64,000 bases of DNA from Cinclus cinclus (lineage: Eukaryota > Chordata > Aves > Passeriformes > Cinclidae): assembly GCF_963662255.1 (NCBI RefSeq), contig NC_085047.1:22449258-22513257 (forward strand), in the 5' to 3' direction. The translations under genes were made by a program, and so were the position numbers. Within the stretch, counting starts at the first letter, position 1; every line of letters begins with the position of its first letter. Below are positions 37,090 to 46,261 of this stretch, in pieces. The notes under the pieces are model-generated. The model was given only the letters and a program-made list of their open reading frames with translations. It ran no database searches and was not told the DNA's origin.

Positions 37090-37101
37090 GTGCACGGCTT
37101 G
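37090..37101. other. SatA/SatB array junction
   Basis: SatA sequence is recognisable to about 37,096 (ccaaacacaagagtgcac corresponds to the usual ccaaactcaagagcccac). From about 37,097 the sequence is SatB (cttgctggctta, found in each SatB unit). The change takes place within a few bases with no intervening unique DNA, target-site duplication or transposon end. SatB is entered in the middle of its unit as phased here. The last SatA monomer and the first SatB copy are both more diverged than those further in. Confidence 0.9.
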
Positions 37102-37989
37102 CTGGCTTATTCGTTCCATGGCCAAGGCATTCATCAAAGCAACACAATGCGGGATGAGAGGAGCGAACATGGGAGAATAAATTTTTGTGCTGGATAATTA
37201 TTGTCTGCGAGACAGCTCTCCGCAGCGCTAGTATTTGGCCAGGCTGAAATCAGCACCACGGTAAGCCAATCTGACAAGCGGAGTGCAACGAGCGCGGCGA
37301 TATGGGGCCACTTGGTAGTGCAGAGGGAAGGGGACAGAGTATCCGTGGGAGTGTGACGCCGCTTAGGTGGGCAAAGCAGAAAGGTGCCGCCCTGCACTGG
37401 CTTTGACTGCCTGAGCTTCCTTGCTAGGACAACACCTGCCGAAAGCTGGCAACTAGGCTGCCAGAGTGCAGAATGTAGGCGGTGCGGCACGCTTGCTTGC
37501 CGAAGGCCAGTATCAGCGAGACAGCGTGCTAGGCTCTGTTTCACAGCTCCCTGTAGAACACGCACTTGAAGAATGCTGTCTCTGTTCCGCAAAAGCTCTG
37601 CCACAGTGAAGGTGGAAGAAGCAGCCTGTGGCAACGGGCAGAGCTGGTCAACAGTTGCGCCTAACTTTCCCAAGCTGCGAGAGCATTCTCAGCCTAGTTC
37701 TGCTTTGACAGAGCTATTGCTGAACTTTTGCAGTCCCGGAAGCTGCTGAATCCAAGGCTGTGTTCTGCCTCTTCATTCTTGGCTTTCTGTGCTCCAGCGA
37801 GAAGTGAAGCTCGGACACGGCATTCAGCTTTGCCGCCTCTCTGCGCGGAAAGCACTAGACAGAACTACTGTGCTTCGTGCATGCTCTCTCCTCGCTTTTA
37901 TGGTCACTGCTCTGCTTTTTGCTTGGCAGCGTTCACAGGGTCCACGGCGTACATCTTGCACAGCGAGAGGTGGCCGGCGCGGAATATTT
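37097..37989 (+). repeat. SatB edge copy with 489 bp internal deletion
   Basis: From the phase marker this copy is 889 bp instead of 1,378. The missing piece lies at about 37,316, where cttggta runs straight into gtgcagagggaagg; in the next unit the same points are about 38,206 and 38,697. The region before the deletion is clearly diverged (for example gggatgagaggagcgaac and gagaataaatttttgtgc against gtgggaaaagaggaggg and gcaggacaaatttctatgc). The part after it is close to the array consensus. This is typical of an array-edge copy that no longer takes part in homogenisation along its full length. Confidence 0.92.
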
Positions 37990-38156
37990 GCTGGCTTAAG
38001 TCGTTCCATGCTCAAGGCATTCATCAGAGCAACACAATGTGGGAAAAGAGGAGGGAACATTGCAGGACAAATTTCTATGCTGGAACATTATGGTCTGCGA
38101 GACAGCTCTCCGCAGCGCTAGTATTTGGCCAGGCTGAAATCAGCGCCACGGTAAGC
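37911..38156 (+). other. Conserved splice-acceptor-like and donor-like pair in SatB (representative)
   Basis: Each SatB unit contains ctctgctttttgcttggcag, a good pyrimidine-tract-plus-AG acceptor-like sequence (AG at 37,928-37,929), followed 221 bp later by acg/gtaagc, a donor-like sequence (GT at 38,151). A plus-strand reading frame is open across the interval in most units. The GT is mutated to GG in units 6, 7, 13 and 14. This is a sequence resemblance only: near-identity of units means conservation is no evidence for selection, and 221 bp is not a multiple of three. Transcription is not shown. Confidence 0.35.
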
Positions 38157-39367
38157 CAATCTGACAAGCGGAGTGCAACGAGCGCGGCGATATGGGGCCG
38201 CTTGGCAGGTGGCCGAAGAAAGACGGCGGCCCTGTGAATGTGGTGCCAGAAGGCAAGTTTCAGCAGGGCGTTCCGGGCCAGCTTAATGTGCAGCCGCAGT
38301 TGTTCTAGGCAACTTGTAGCCGAGAAGCTTTCCGTCTCCATTCACGAGACAAGAAAGGCAGAAGGCAAGGGCACCCAGGGTTGAGAAGAAAAGTGTGCGT
38401 AGCGAGCTCGTTGCGCCAGGAACGAATGCCAGGAGCAGCGTGCTCGGTGCGAGAAGTAGAGGGCGCTTCGCCTCCTTGGGAAGGAAATGGCGTCTGGGCA
38501 CGAACGACAGCCAGCGAAGCTTCAGAACAACAGGCTGTTCCGCTCAGCGTACGAGCCTGAAGTGAGTGGCAAGGGGTAAGCGGGCAGTTCCAAGGCATCT
38601 AGCTTTCCTGCTAGCAATGCCATTTCCATCCTGCTGTGGAAAACATTGTCCTTTGCCGTTATGCTCCGAGATGCAGAGAGCACGTCGGCAGACGCAGTGC
38701 AGAGGGAAAGGACACAGTATCTGTGGGAGTGTGACGCCGCTTAGGCGGGCAAAGCAGAGAGGTGCCGCCCTGCACTGGCTTTGACTTCCTGAGCTTCCTT
38801 GCTAGGACAGCACCTGCCGAAAGCTGGCAACTAGGCTGCCAGAGTGCAGAATGTAGGCGGTGCGGCACGCTTGCTTGCCGAAGGCCAGTATCAGCGAGAC
38901 TGCGTGCTAGGCTCTGTTTGACAGCTCCCTGTAGAACACGCACTTGAAGAATGCCCTCTCTGTTCCGCAAAAGCTCTGCCCCAGTGAAGGTGGAAGAAGC
39001 AGCCTGTGGCCACGGGCAGAGCTGGTCAACAGTTGCGCCTAGATTTCCCAAGCTGCGAGAGCATTCTCAGCCGAGTTCTGCTTTGACAGAGCTATTGCTG
39101 AACTTTTGCAGTCCCGGAAGCTGCTGAAACCAAGGCTGTGTTCTGCCTCTTCATTCTTGGCTTTCTGTGCTCCAGCGAGAAGTGAAGCTCGGACATGGCA
39201 TTCAGCTTTGCCGCCTCTCTGCACGGAAAGCACTAGACAGAACTAGTGTGCTTCGTGCATGCTCTCTCCTCGCTTTTATGGTCACTGCTCTGCTTTTTGC
39301 TTGGCAGCGTTCACAGGGTCCACGGCGTACATCTTGCACAGCGAGACGTGGCCGGCGCGGAATATTT
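37990..39367 (+). repeat. SatB unit 1 (1,378 bp)
   Basis: First full-length unit. Three diagnostic sites are used to type all units: the donor-like site near offset 162 (here cacggtaag), the 3 bp insertion site near offset 450 (here absent), and the site near offset 1,190 (here gagaagtgaag). It carries ctccgcagcgc instead of the commoner ctccggagcgc, shared with unit 2 and the edge copy. Confidence 0.95.
38594..38621. other. Imperfect inverted repeat (hairpin) in SatB, representative copy
   Basis: ggcatctagc and gctagcaatgcc flank a six-base loop (tttcct). The arms pair as two 5 bp stems with a two-base bulge (ca) on the right arm. It recurs in every full unit at the same place and seems almost invariant between units by eye. 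Function unknown; it could simply reflect the high identity of the array. Confidence 0.6.
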
Positions 39368-40745
39368 GCTGGCTTAAGTCGTTCCATGCTCAAGGCATTC
39401 ATCAGAGCAACACAATGTGGGAAAAGAGGAGGGAACATTGCAGGAAAAATTTCTATGCTGGAACATTATTGTCTGCGAGACAGCTCTCCGCAGCGCTAGT
39501 ATTTGGCCAGGCTGAAATCAGCGCCATGGTAAGCCAATCTGACAAGCGGACTGCAACGAGCGCGGCGATATGGGGCCGCTTGGCAGGTGGCCGAAGAAAG
39601 ACGGCTGCCCCGTGAATGTGGTGCCAGAAGGCAAGTTTCAGCAGGGCGTTCTGGGCCAGCTTAATGTGCAGCCGCAGTTGTTCTAGGCGACTTGTAGCCG
39701 AGAAGCTTTCTGTCTCCATTTACGAGACAAGAAAGGCAGAAGGCAAGGGCACCCAGGGTTGAGAAGAAAAGTGCGCGTAGCGAGCTCGTTGCGGCAGGAG
39801 CGAAAGCCAGGAGCAGCGTGCTCGGTGCGAGAAGTAGAGGGCGCTTCGCCTCCTTGGGAAGGAAATGGCGTCTGGGCACGAACGACAGCCAGCGAAGCTT
39901 CAGAACAACAGGCTGTTCCGCTCAGCGTACGATCCTGAAGTGAGTGGCAAGGGGTAAGCGGGCAGTTCCAAGGCATCTAGCTTTCCTGCTAGCAATGCCA
40001 TTTCTACCCTGCTGTGGAAAACATTGTCCTTTGCCGTTATGCTCCGAGATGCAGAGAGCACGTCGGCAGACGCAGTGCAGAGGGAAGGGACACAGTATCC
40101 GTGGGAGTGTGACGCCGCTTAGGCGGGCAAAGCAGAAAGGTGCCGCCCTGCACTGGCTTTGACTGCCTGAGCTTCCTTGCTAGGACAGCACCTGCCGAAA
40201 GCTGGCAACTAGGCTGCCAGAGTGCAGAATGTAGGCGGTGCAGGACGCTTGCTTGCCGAAGGCCAGTATCAGCGAGACAGCGTGCTAGGCTCTGTTTCAC
40301 AGCTCCCTGTAGAACACGCACTTGAAGAATGCTGTCTCTGTTCCGCAAAAGCTCTGCCCCAGTGAAGGTGGAAGAAGCAGCCTGTGGCCACGGGCAGAGC
40401 TGGTCAACAGTTGCACCTAACTTTCCCAAGCTGCGAGAGCATTCTCATCCGAGTTCTGCTTTGACAGAGCTATTGGTGAACTCTTGCAGTCCCGGAAACT
40501 GCTGAAACCAAGGCTGTGTTCTGCCTCTTCATTCTTGGCTTTCTGTGCTCCAGCGAGAAGTGAAGCTCGGGCACGGCATTCAGCTTTGCCGCCTCTCTGC
40601 ACGGAAAGCACTAGACAGAACTACTGTGCTTCGTGCATGCTCTCTCCTCGCTTTTATGGTCACTGCTCTGCTTTTTGCTTGGCAGCGTTCACAGAGTCCA
40701 CGGCGTACATCTTGCACAGCGAGAGGTGGCCGGCGCGGAATATAT
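39368..40745 (+). repeat. SatB unit 2 (1,378 bp)
   Basis: Donor-like site catggtaag, no 3 bp insertion, gagaagtgaag allele. Private differences include gttctgggccagc (for gttccgggccagc) near 39,648 and ctccatttacgag near 39,714. Confidence 0.95.
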
Positions 40746-42123
40746 GCTGGCTTAAGTCGTTCCATGCTCAAGGCATTCATCAGAGCAACACAGTGTGGGA
40801 AAAGAGGAGGGAACATTGCAGGACAAATTTCTATGCTGGAACATTATTGTCTGCCAGACAGCTCTCCGGAGCGCTAGTATTTGGCCAGACTGAAATCAGC
40901 GCCATTGTAAGCCAATCTGACAAGCGGTGTGCAACGAGCGCGGCGACAGGGGGCCACTTGGCAGGTGGCCGAAGAAAGACGGCTGCCCCGTGAATGTGGT
41001 GCCAGAAGGCAAGTTTCAGCAGGGCGTTCCGGGCCAGCTTAATGTGCAGCCGCAGTTGTTCTAGGCGAGTTCTAGCCGAGAAGCTTTCCGTCCCCATTCA
41101 CGAGACAAGAAAGGCAGAAGGCAAGGGCACCCAGGGTTGAGAAGAAAAGTGCGCGTAGCGAGCTCGCTGCGGCAGAAGCGAAAGCCAGGAGCAGCGTGCT
41201 CGGTGCGAGAAGTAGAGGGCGCTTCGCCTCCTTGGGAAGGAAATGGCGTCTGGGCACGAACGACAGCCAGCGAAGCTTCAGAACAACAGGCTGTTCTGCT
41301 CAGCGTACGAGACTGAAGTGAGTGGCAAGGGGTAAGCGGGCAGTTCCAAGGCATCTAGCTTTCCTGCTAGCAATGCCATTTCTACCCTGCTGTGCAAAAC
41401 ATTGTCCTTTGCCGTTATGCTCCGAGATGCAGAGAGCACGTCAGCAGACGCAGTGCAGAGGGAAGGGACACAGTATCCGTGGGAGTGTGACGCCGCTTAG
41501 GCGGGCAAAGCAGAAAGGTGCCGCCCTGCACTGGCTTTGACTTCCTGAGCTTCCTTGCTAGGACAGCACCTGTCGAAAGCTGGCAACTAGGCTGCCAGAG
41601 TGCAGAATGTAGGCGGTGCGGCACGCTTGCTTGCCGAAGGCCAGTATCAGCGAGACAGCGTGCTAGGCTCTGTTTCACAGCTCCCTGTAGAACACGCACT
41701 TGAAGAATGCTGTCTCTGTTCTGCAAAAGCTCTGCCCCAGTGAAGGTGGAAGAAGCAGCCTGTGGCCACGGGCAGAGCTGGTCGACAGTTGCGCCTAACT
41801 TTCCCAAGCTGCGAGAGCATTCTCATCCAAGTTCTGCATTGACAGAGCTATTGGTGAACTTTTGCAGTCCCGGAAGCTGCTGAAACCAAGGTTGTGTTCT
41901 GCCTCTTCATTCTTGGCTTTCTGTGCTCCAGCGAGAAGTGAAGCTCGGACACGGCATTCAGCTTTGCCGCCTCTCTGCACGGAAAGCACTAGACAGAACT
42001 AGTGTGCTTCGTGCATGCTCTCTCCTCGCTTTTATGGTTACGGCTCTGCTTTTTGCTTGGCAGCGTTCACAGGGTCCACGGCGTACATCTTGCACAGCGA
42101 GAGGTGGCCGGCGAGGAATACTT
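40746..42123 (+). repeat. SatB unit 3 (1,378 bp)
   Basis: Donor-like site cattgtaag, an allele otherwise seen only in unit 15. No insertion; gagaagtgaag allele. It also carries gcgacagggggccac near 40,944, shared with unit 15. It is the start of the block repeated 12 units later at offset 16,547. Confidence 0.95.
41280..41297. other. Perfect 6 bp inverted repeat AGAACA/TGTTCT with 6 bp spacer in SatB
   Basis: agaaca, acaggc, tgttct. The half-sites look like steroid-receptor half-sites, but the spacer is six bases rather than the three of a canonical glucocorticoid-type element, so I do not call it a binding site. In units with tgttcc instead of tgttct the symmetry is 5 bp. A longer nested pair, cttcag and ctgaag, flanks it. 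Confidence 0.5.
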
Positions 42124-43504
42124 GCTGGCTTAAGTCGTTCCATGCTCAAGGCATTCATCAGAGCAACACAGTGTGGGAAAAGAGGAGGGAACATTGCAGG
42201 ACAAATTTCTATGCTGGAACATTATTGTCTGCGAGACTGCTCTCCGGAGCGCTAGTATTTGGCCAGGCTGAAATCAGCGCCACGGTAAGCCAATCTGACA
42301 AGCGGAGTGCAACGAGCGCGGCGATATGGGGCCACTTGGCAGGTGGCCGAAGAAAGACGGCTGCCCCGTGAATGTGGTGCCAGAAGGCAAGATTCAGCAG
42401 GGCGTTCCGGGCCAGCTTAATGTGCAGCCGCAGTTGTTCTAGGCGAGTTCTAGCCGAGAAGCTTTCCGTCTCCATTCACGAGACAAGAAAGGCAGAAGGC
42501 AAGGGCACCCAGGGTTGAGAAGAAAAGTGTGCGTAGCGAGCTCGTTGCGGCAGAAGCGAAAGCCAGGAGCAGCGCGCACTGTTGTGCGAGAAGTAGAGGG
42601 CGCTTCGCCTCCTTGGGAAGGAAATGGCGTCTGGGCACGAACGACAGCCAGCGAAGCTTCAGAACAACAGGCTGTTCTGCTCAGCGTACGAGCCTGAAGT
42701 GAGTGGCAAGGGGTAAGCGGGCAGTTCCAAGGCATCTAGCTTTCCTGCTAGCAATGCCATTTCTACCCTGCTGTGCAAAACGTTGTCCTTTGCCGTTATG
42801 CTCCGAGATGCAGAGAGCACGTCGGCAGACGCAGTGCAGAGGGAAAGGACACAGTATCCTTGGGAGTGTGACGCCGCTTAGGCGGGCGAAGCAGAAAGGT
42901 GCCGCCCTGCACCGGCTTTGACTTCCTGAGCTTCCTTGCTAGGACAGCACCTGCCGAAAGCTGGCAACTAGGCTGCCAGAGTGCAGAATGTAGGCGGTGC
43001 GGCACGCTTGCTTGCCGAAGGCCAGTATCAGCGAGACAGCGTGCTAGGCTCTGTTTCACAGCTCCCTGTAGAACAAGCACTTGAAGAATGCCCTCTCTGT
43101 TCCGCAAAAGCTCTGCCCCAGTGAAGGTGGAAGAAGCAGCGTGTGGCCAGGGGCAGAGCTGGTCGACAGTTGCACCTAACTTTCCCTAGCTGCGAGAGCA
43201 TTCTCAGCCTAGTTCTGCATTGACAGAGCTATTGCTGAACTTTTGCGGTCCCGGAAGCTGCTGACACCAAGGCTGTGTTCCGCCTCTTCATTCTTGGCTT
43301 TCTGTGCTCCAGCGAGAAGTGAAGCTCGGACATGGCATTCAGCTTTGCCGCCTCTCTGCACGGAAAGCACTAGACAGAACTAGTGTGCTTCGTGCATGCT
43401 CTCTCCTCGCTTTTATGGTCACGGCTCTGCTTTTTGCTTGGCAGCGTTCACAGGGTCCACGGCGTACATCTTGCACAGCGAGAGGTGGCCGGCGAGGAAT
43501 ACTT
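42124..43504 (+). repeat. SatB unit 4 (1,381 bp)
   Basis: Donor-like site cacggtaag, with the 3 bp insertion (gcgcactgttgtgcgag near 42,573) and the gagaagtgaag allele. It pairs with unit 16 at offset 16,547, including the rare gaacaagcacttg and ttccctagctgc variants. Confidence 0.95.
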
Positions 43505-44883
43505 GCTGGCTTAAGTCGTTCCATGCTCAAGGCATTCATCAGAGCAACACAGTGTGGGAAAAGAGGAGGGAACATTGCAGGACAAATTTCTATGCTGGAA
43601 CATTATTGTCTGCGAGACAGCTCTCCGGAGCGCTAGTATTTGGCCAGGCTGAAATCAGCGCCACGGTAAGCCAATCTGACAAGCGGAGTGCAACGAGCGC
43701 GGCGATATGGGGCCGCTTGGCAGGTGGCCGAAGAAAGACGGCTGCCCCGTGAATGTGGTGCCAGAAGGCAAGTTTCAGCAGGGCGTTCCGGGCCAGCTTA
43801 ATGTGCAGCCGCAATTGTTCTAGGCAACTTGTAGCCGAGAAGCTTTCCGTCTCCATTCACGAGACAAGAAAGGCAGAAGGCAAGGGCACCCAGGGTTGAG
43901 AAGAAAAGTGCGCGTAGCGAGCTCGTTGCGGCAGAAGCGAAAGCCAGGAGCAGCGCGCTCGGTGCGAGAAGTAGAGGGCGCTTCGCCTCCTTGGGAAGGA
44001 AATCGCGTCTGGGCACGAACGACAGCCAGCGAAGCTTCAGGAACAACAGGCTGTTCTGCTCAGCGTACGAGCCTGAAGTGAGTGGCAAGGGGTAAGCGGG
44101 CAGTTCCAAGGCATCTAGCTTTCCTGCTAGCAATGCCATTTCTACCCTGCTGTGGAAAACATGGTCCTTTGCCGTTATGCTCCGAGATGCAGAGAGCACG
44201 TCGGCAGACGCAGTGCAGAGGGAAGGGACACAGTATCCGTGGGAGTGTGACGCCGCTTAGGCGGGCAAAGCAGAAAGGTGCCGCCCTGCACTGGCTTTGA
44301 CTGCCTGAGCTTCCTTGCTAGGACAGCACCTGCCGAAAGCTGGCAACTAGGCTGCCAGAGTGCAGAATGTAGGCGGTGCTGCACGCTTGCTTGCCGAAGG
44401 CCAGTATCAGCGAGACAGCGTGCTAGGCTCTGTTTCACAGCTCCTTGTAGAACACGCACTTGAAGAATGCCCTCTCTGTTCCGCAAAAGCTCTGCCACAG
44501 TGAAGGTGGAAGAAGCAGCCTGTGGCCACGGGCAGAGCTGGTCAACAGTTGCGCCTAGATTTCCCAAGCTGCGAGAGCATTCTCATCCAAGTTCTGCTTT
44601 GACAGAGCTATTGGTGAACTTTTGCAGTCCTGGAAGCTGCTGAAACCAAGGTTGTGTTCTGCCTCTTCATTCTTGGCTTTCTGTGCTCCAGCGAGTTGTC
44701 AAGCTCGGACACGGCATTCAGCTTTGCCGCCTCTCTGCACGGAAAGCACTAGACAGAACTAGTGTGCTTCGTGCATGCTCTCTCCTCGCTTTTATGGTCA
44801 CGGCTCTGCTTTTTGCTTGGCAGCGTTCACAGGGTCCACGGCGTACATCTTGCACAGCGAGAGGTGACCGGCGAGGAATACTT
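43505..44883 (+). repeat. SatB unit 5 (1,379 bp)
   Basis: Donor-like site cacggtaag, no 3 bp insertion, and the first unit with the gagttgtcaag allele. Its first part matches unit 17 at offset 16,547. The extra base comes from cttcaggaacaac against cttcagaacaac near 44,036. Confidence 0.95.
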
Positions 44884-46261
44884 GCTGGCTTAAGTCGTTC
44901 CATGCTCAAGGCATTCATCAGAGCAACACAGTGTGGGAAAAGAGGAGGGAACATTGCAGGGCAAATTTCTATGCTGGAACATTATTGTCTGCGAGACAGC
45001 TCTCCGGAGCGCTAGTATTTGGCCAGGCTGAAATCAGCGCCACGGGAAGCCAATCTGACAAGCGGAGTGCAACGAGCGCGGCGATATGGGTCCCCTTGGC
45101 AGGTGGCCGAAGAAAGACGGCTGCCCCGTGAATGTGGTGCCAGAAGGCAAGTTTCAGCAGGGCGTTCCGGGCCAGCTTAATGTGCAGCCGCAGTTGTTCT
45201 AGGCGAGTTCTAGCCGAGAAGCTTTCTGTCTCCATTCACGAGACAAGAAAGGCAGAAGGCAAGGGCACACAGGGTTGAGAAGAAAAGTGCCAGTAGCGAG
45301 CTCGCTGCGGCAGGAGCGAATACCAGGAGCAGCGTGCTCGGTGCAAGAAGTAGACGACGCTTCGCCTCCTTGGGAAGGAAATGGCGTCTGGGCACGAACG
45401 ACAGCCAGCGAAGCTTCAGAACAACAGGCTGTTCCGCTCAGCGTACGAGCCTGAAGTGAGTGGCAAGGGGTAAGCGGGCAGTTCCAAGGCATCTAGCTTT
45501 CCTGCTAGCAATGCCATTTCTACCCTGCTGTGGAAAACATTGTCCTTTGCCGTTATGCTCCGAGATGCAGAGAGCACGTCGGCAGACGCAGTGCAGAGGG
45601 AAAGGACACAGTATCTGTGGGAGTGTGACGCCGCTTAGGCGGGCAAAGCAGAGAGGTGCCGCCCTGCACTGGCTTTGACTTCCTGAGCTTCCTTGCTAGG
45701 ACAGCACCTGCCGAAAGCTGGCAACTAGGCTGCCAGAGTGCAGAATGTAGGCGGTGCGGCACGCTTGCTTGCCGAAGGCCAGTATCAGCGAGACAGCGTG
45801 CTAGGCTCTGTTTCACAGCTCCTTGTAGAACACGCACTTGAAGAATGCCCTCTCTGTTCCGCAAAAGCTCTGCCACAGTGAAGGTGGAAGAAGCAGCCTG
45901 TGGCCACGGGCAGAGCTGGTCAACAGTTGCGCCTAGATTTCCCAAGCTGCGAGAGCATTCTCATCCAAGTTCTGCTTTGACAGAGCTATTGGTGAACTTT
46001 TGCAGTCCTGGAAGCTGCTGAAACCAAGGTTGTGTTCTGCCTCTTCATTCTTGGCTTTCTGTGCTCCAGCGAGTTGTCAAGCTCGGACACGGCATTCAGC
46101 TTTGCCGCCTCTCTGCACGGAAAGCACTAGACAGAACTAGTGTGCTTCGTGCATGCTCTCTCCTCGCTTTTATGGTCACGGCTCTGCTTTTTGCTTGGCA
46201 GCGTTCACAGGGTCCACGGCGTACATCTTGCACAGCGAGAGGTGACCGGCGAGGAATACTT
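44884..46261 (+). repeat. SatB unit 6 (1,378 bp)
   Basis: Donor-like site mutated to cacgggaag (GT lost), gagttgtcaag allele. The span of about 44,381-45,758 recurs without any difference I could see at 45,759-47,136, an exact one-unit duplication overlapping units 5 to 7. Shared rare variants are gacaggtgaccggcg, gtgccagtagcgagc and agtagacgacgc. Confidence 0.95.

Larger units (their letters stand above)
1..37096 (+). repeat. SatA: tandem satellite array, ~201 bp monomer
   Basis: The whole interval is head-to-tail copies of one monomer, all in the same orientation. The core block gggagaaatcctcgtcctt recurs about every 200-201 bp from position 78 to about 37,000, giving roughly 184 copies. 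A hand-built consensus is 201 bp and about 55% GC. Landmarks in order are gggcacgtttggcc, a purine-rich tract (ggaggaggggg), the core block, ctaggcaaaggcccaggac, a 9 bp direct duplication (aggcaagtt twice), ggcacttttcccc, and a variable linker. No transposon, microsatellite or unique sequence interrupts the array. The family is not one I recognise. The strand given is only the phase used here. Centromeric or pericentromeric location is inferred from architecture, not shown. Confidence 0.97.
18258..37096 (+). repeat. SatA, diverged monomeric section without regular higher-order period
   Basis: About 94 monomers of the same family, same orientation, but more divergent from each other and without the 6,425 bp period. 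Variants are shuffled: linkers of several kinds alternate, and similarities recur at many multiples of about 200.5 bp (for example offset 3,008 between 18,255-18,560 and 21,263-21,570). Small indels inside monomers become more common towards the right, for example around 34,160-34,200, 34,600-34,620 and 36,270-36,300. The section fits the expected older, less homogenised flank of a satellite array next to a boundary. Confidence 0.9.

Noticed and set aside
1..37096. CRISPR-like regular repeats
   Set aside because: There are no unique spacers; the whole 201 bp monomer is repeated and no cas-like genes are present.
37180..37190. AATAAA polyadenylation-like signal in the SatB edge copy
   Set aside because: It occurs through mutation in this copy only and has no associated gene.
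37134..37673. 179-codon minus-strand frame in the SatB edge copy
   Set aside because: Its extra length arises from the 489 bp deletion joining two frames; the standard units have 130 codons here.
37890..37910. TATA-like ccataaaagcgagg on the minus strand of each SatB unit
   Set aside because: A single short AT-rich word without other promoter evidence; not enough to call a promoter.
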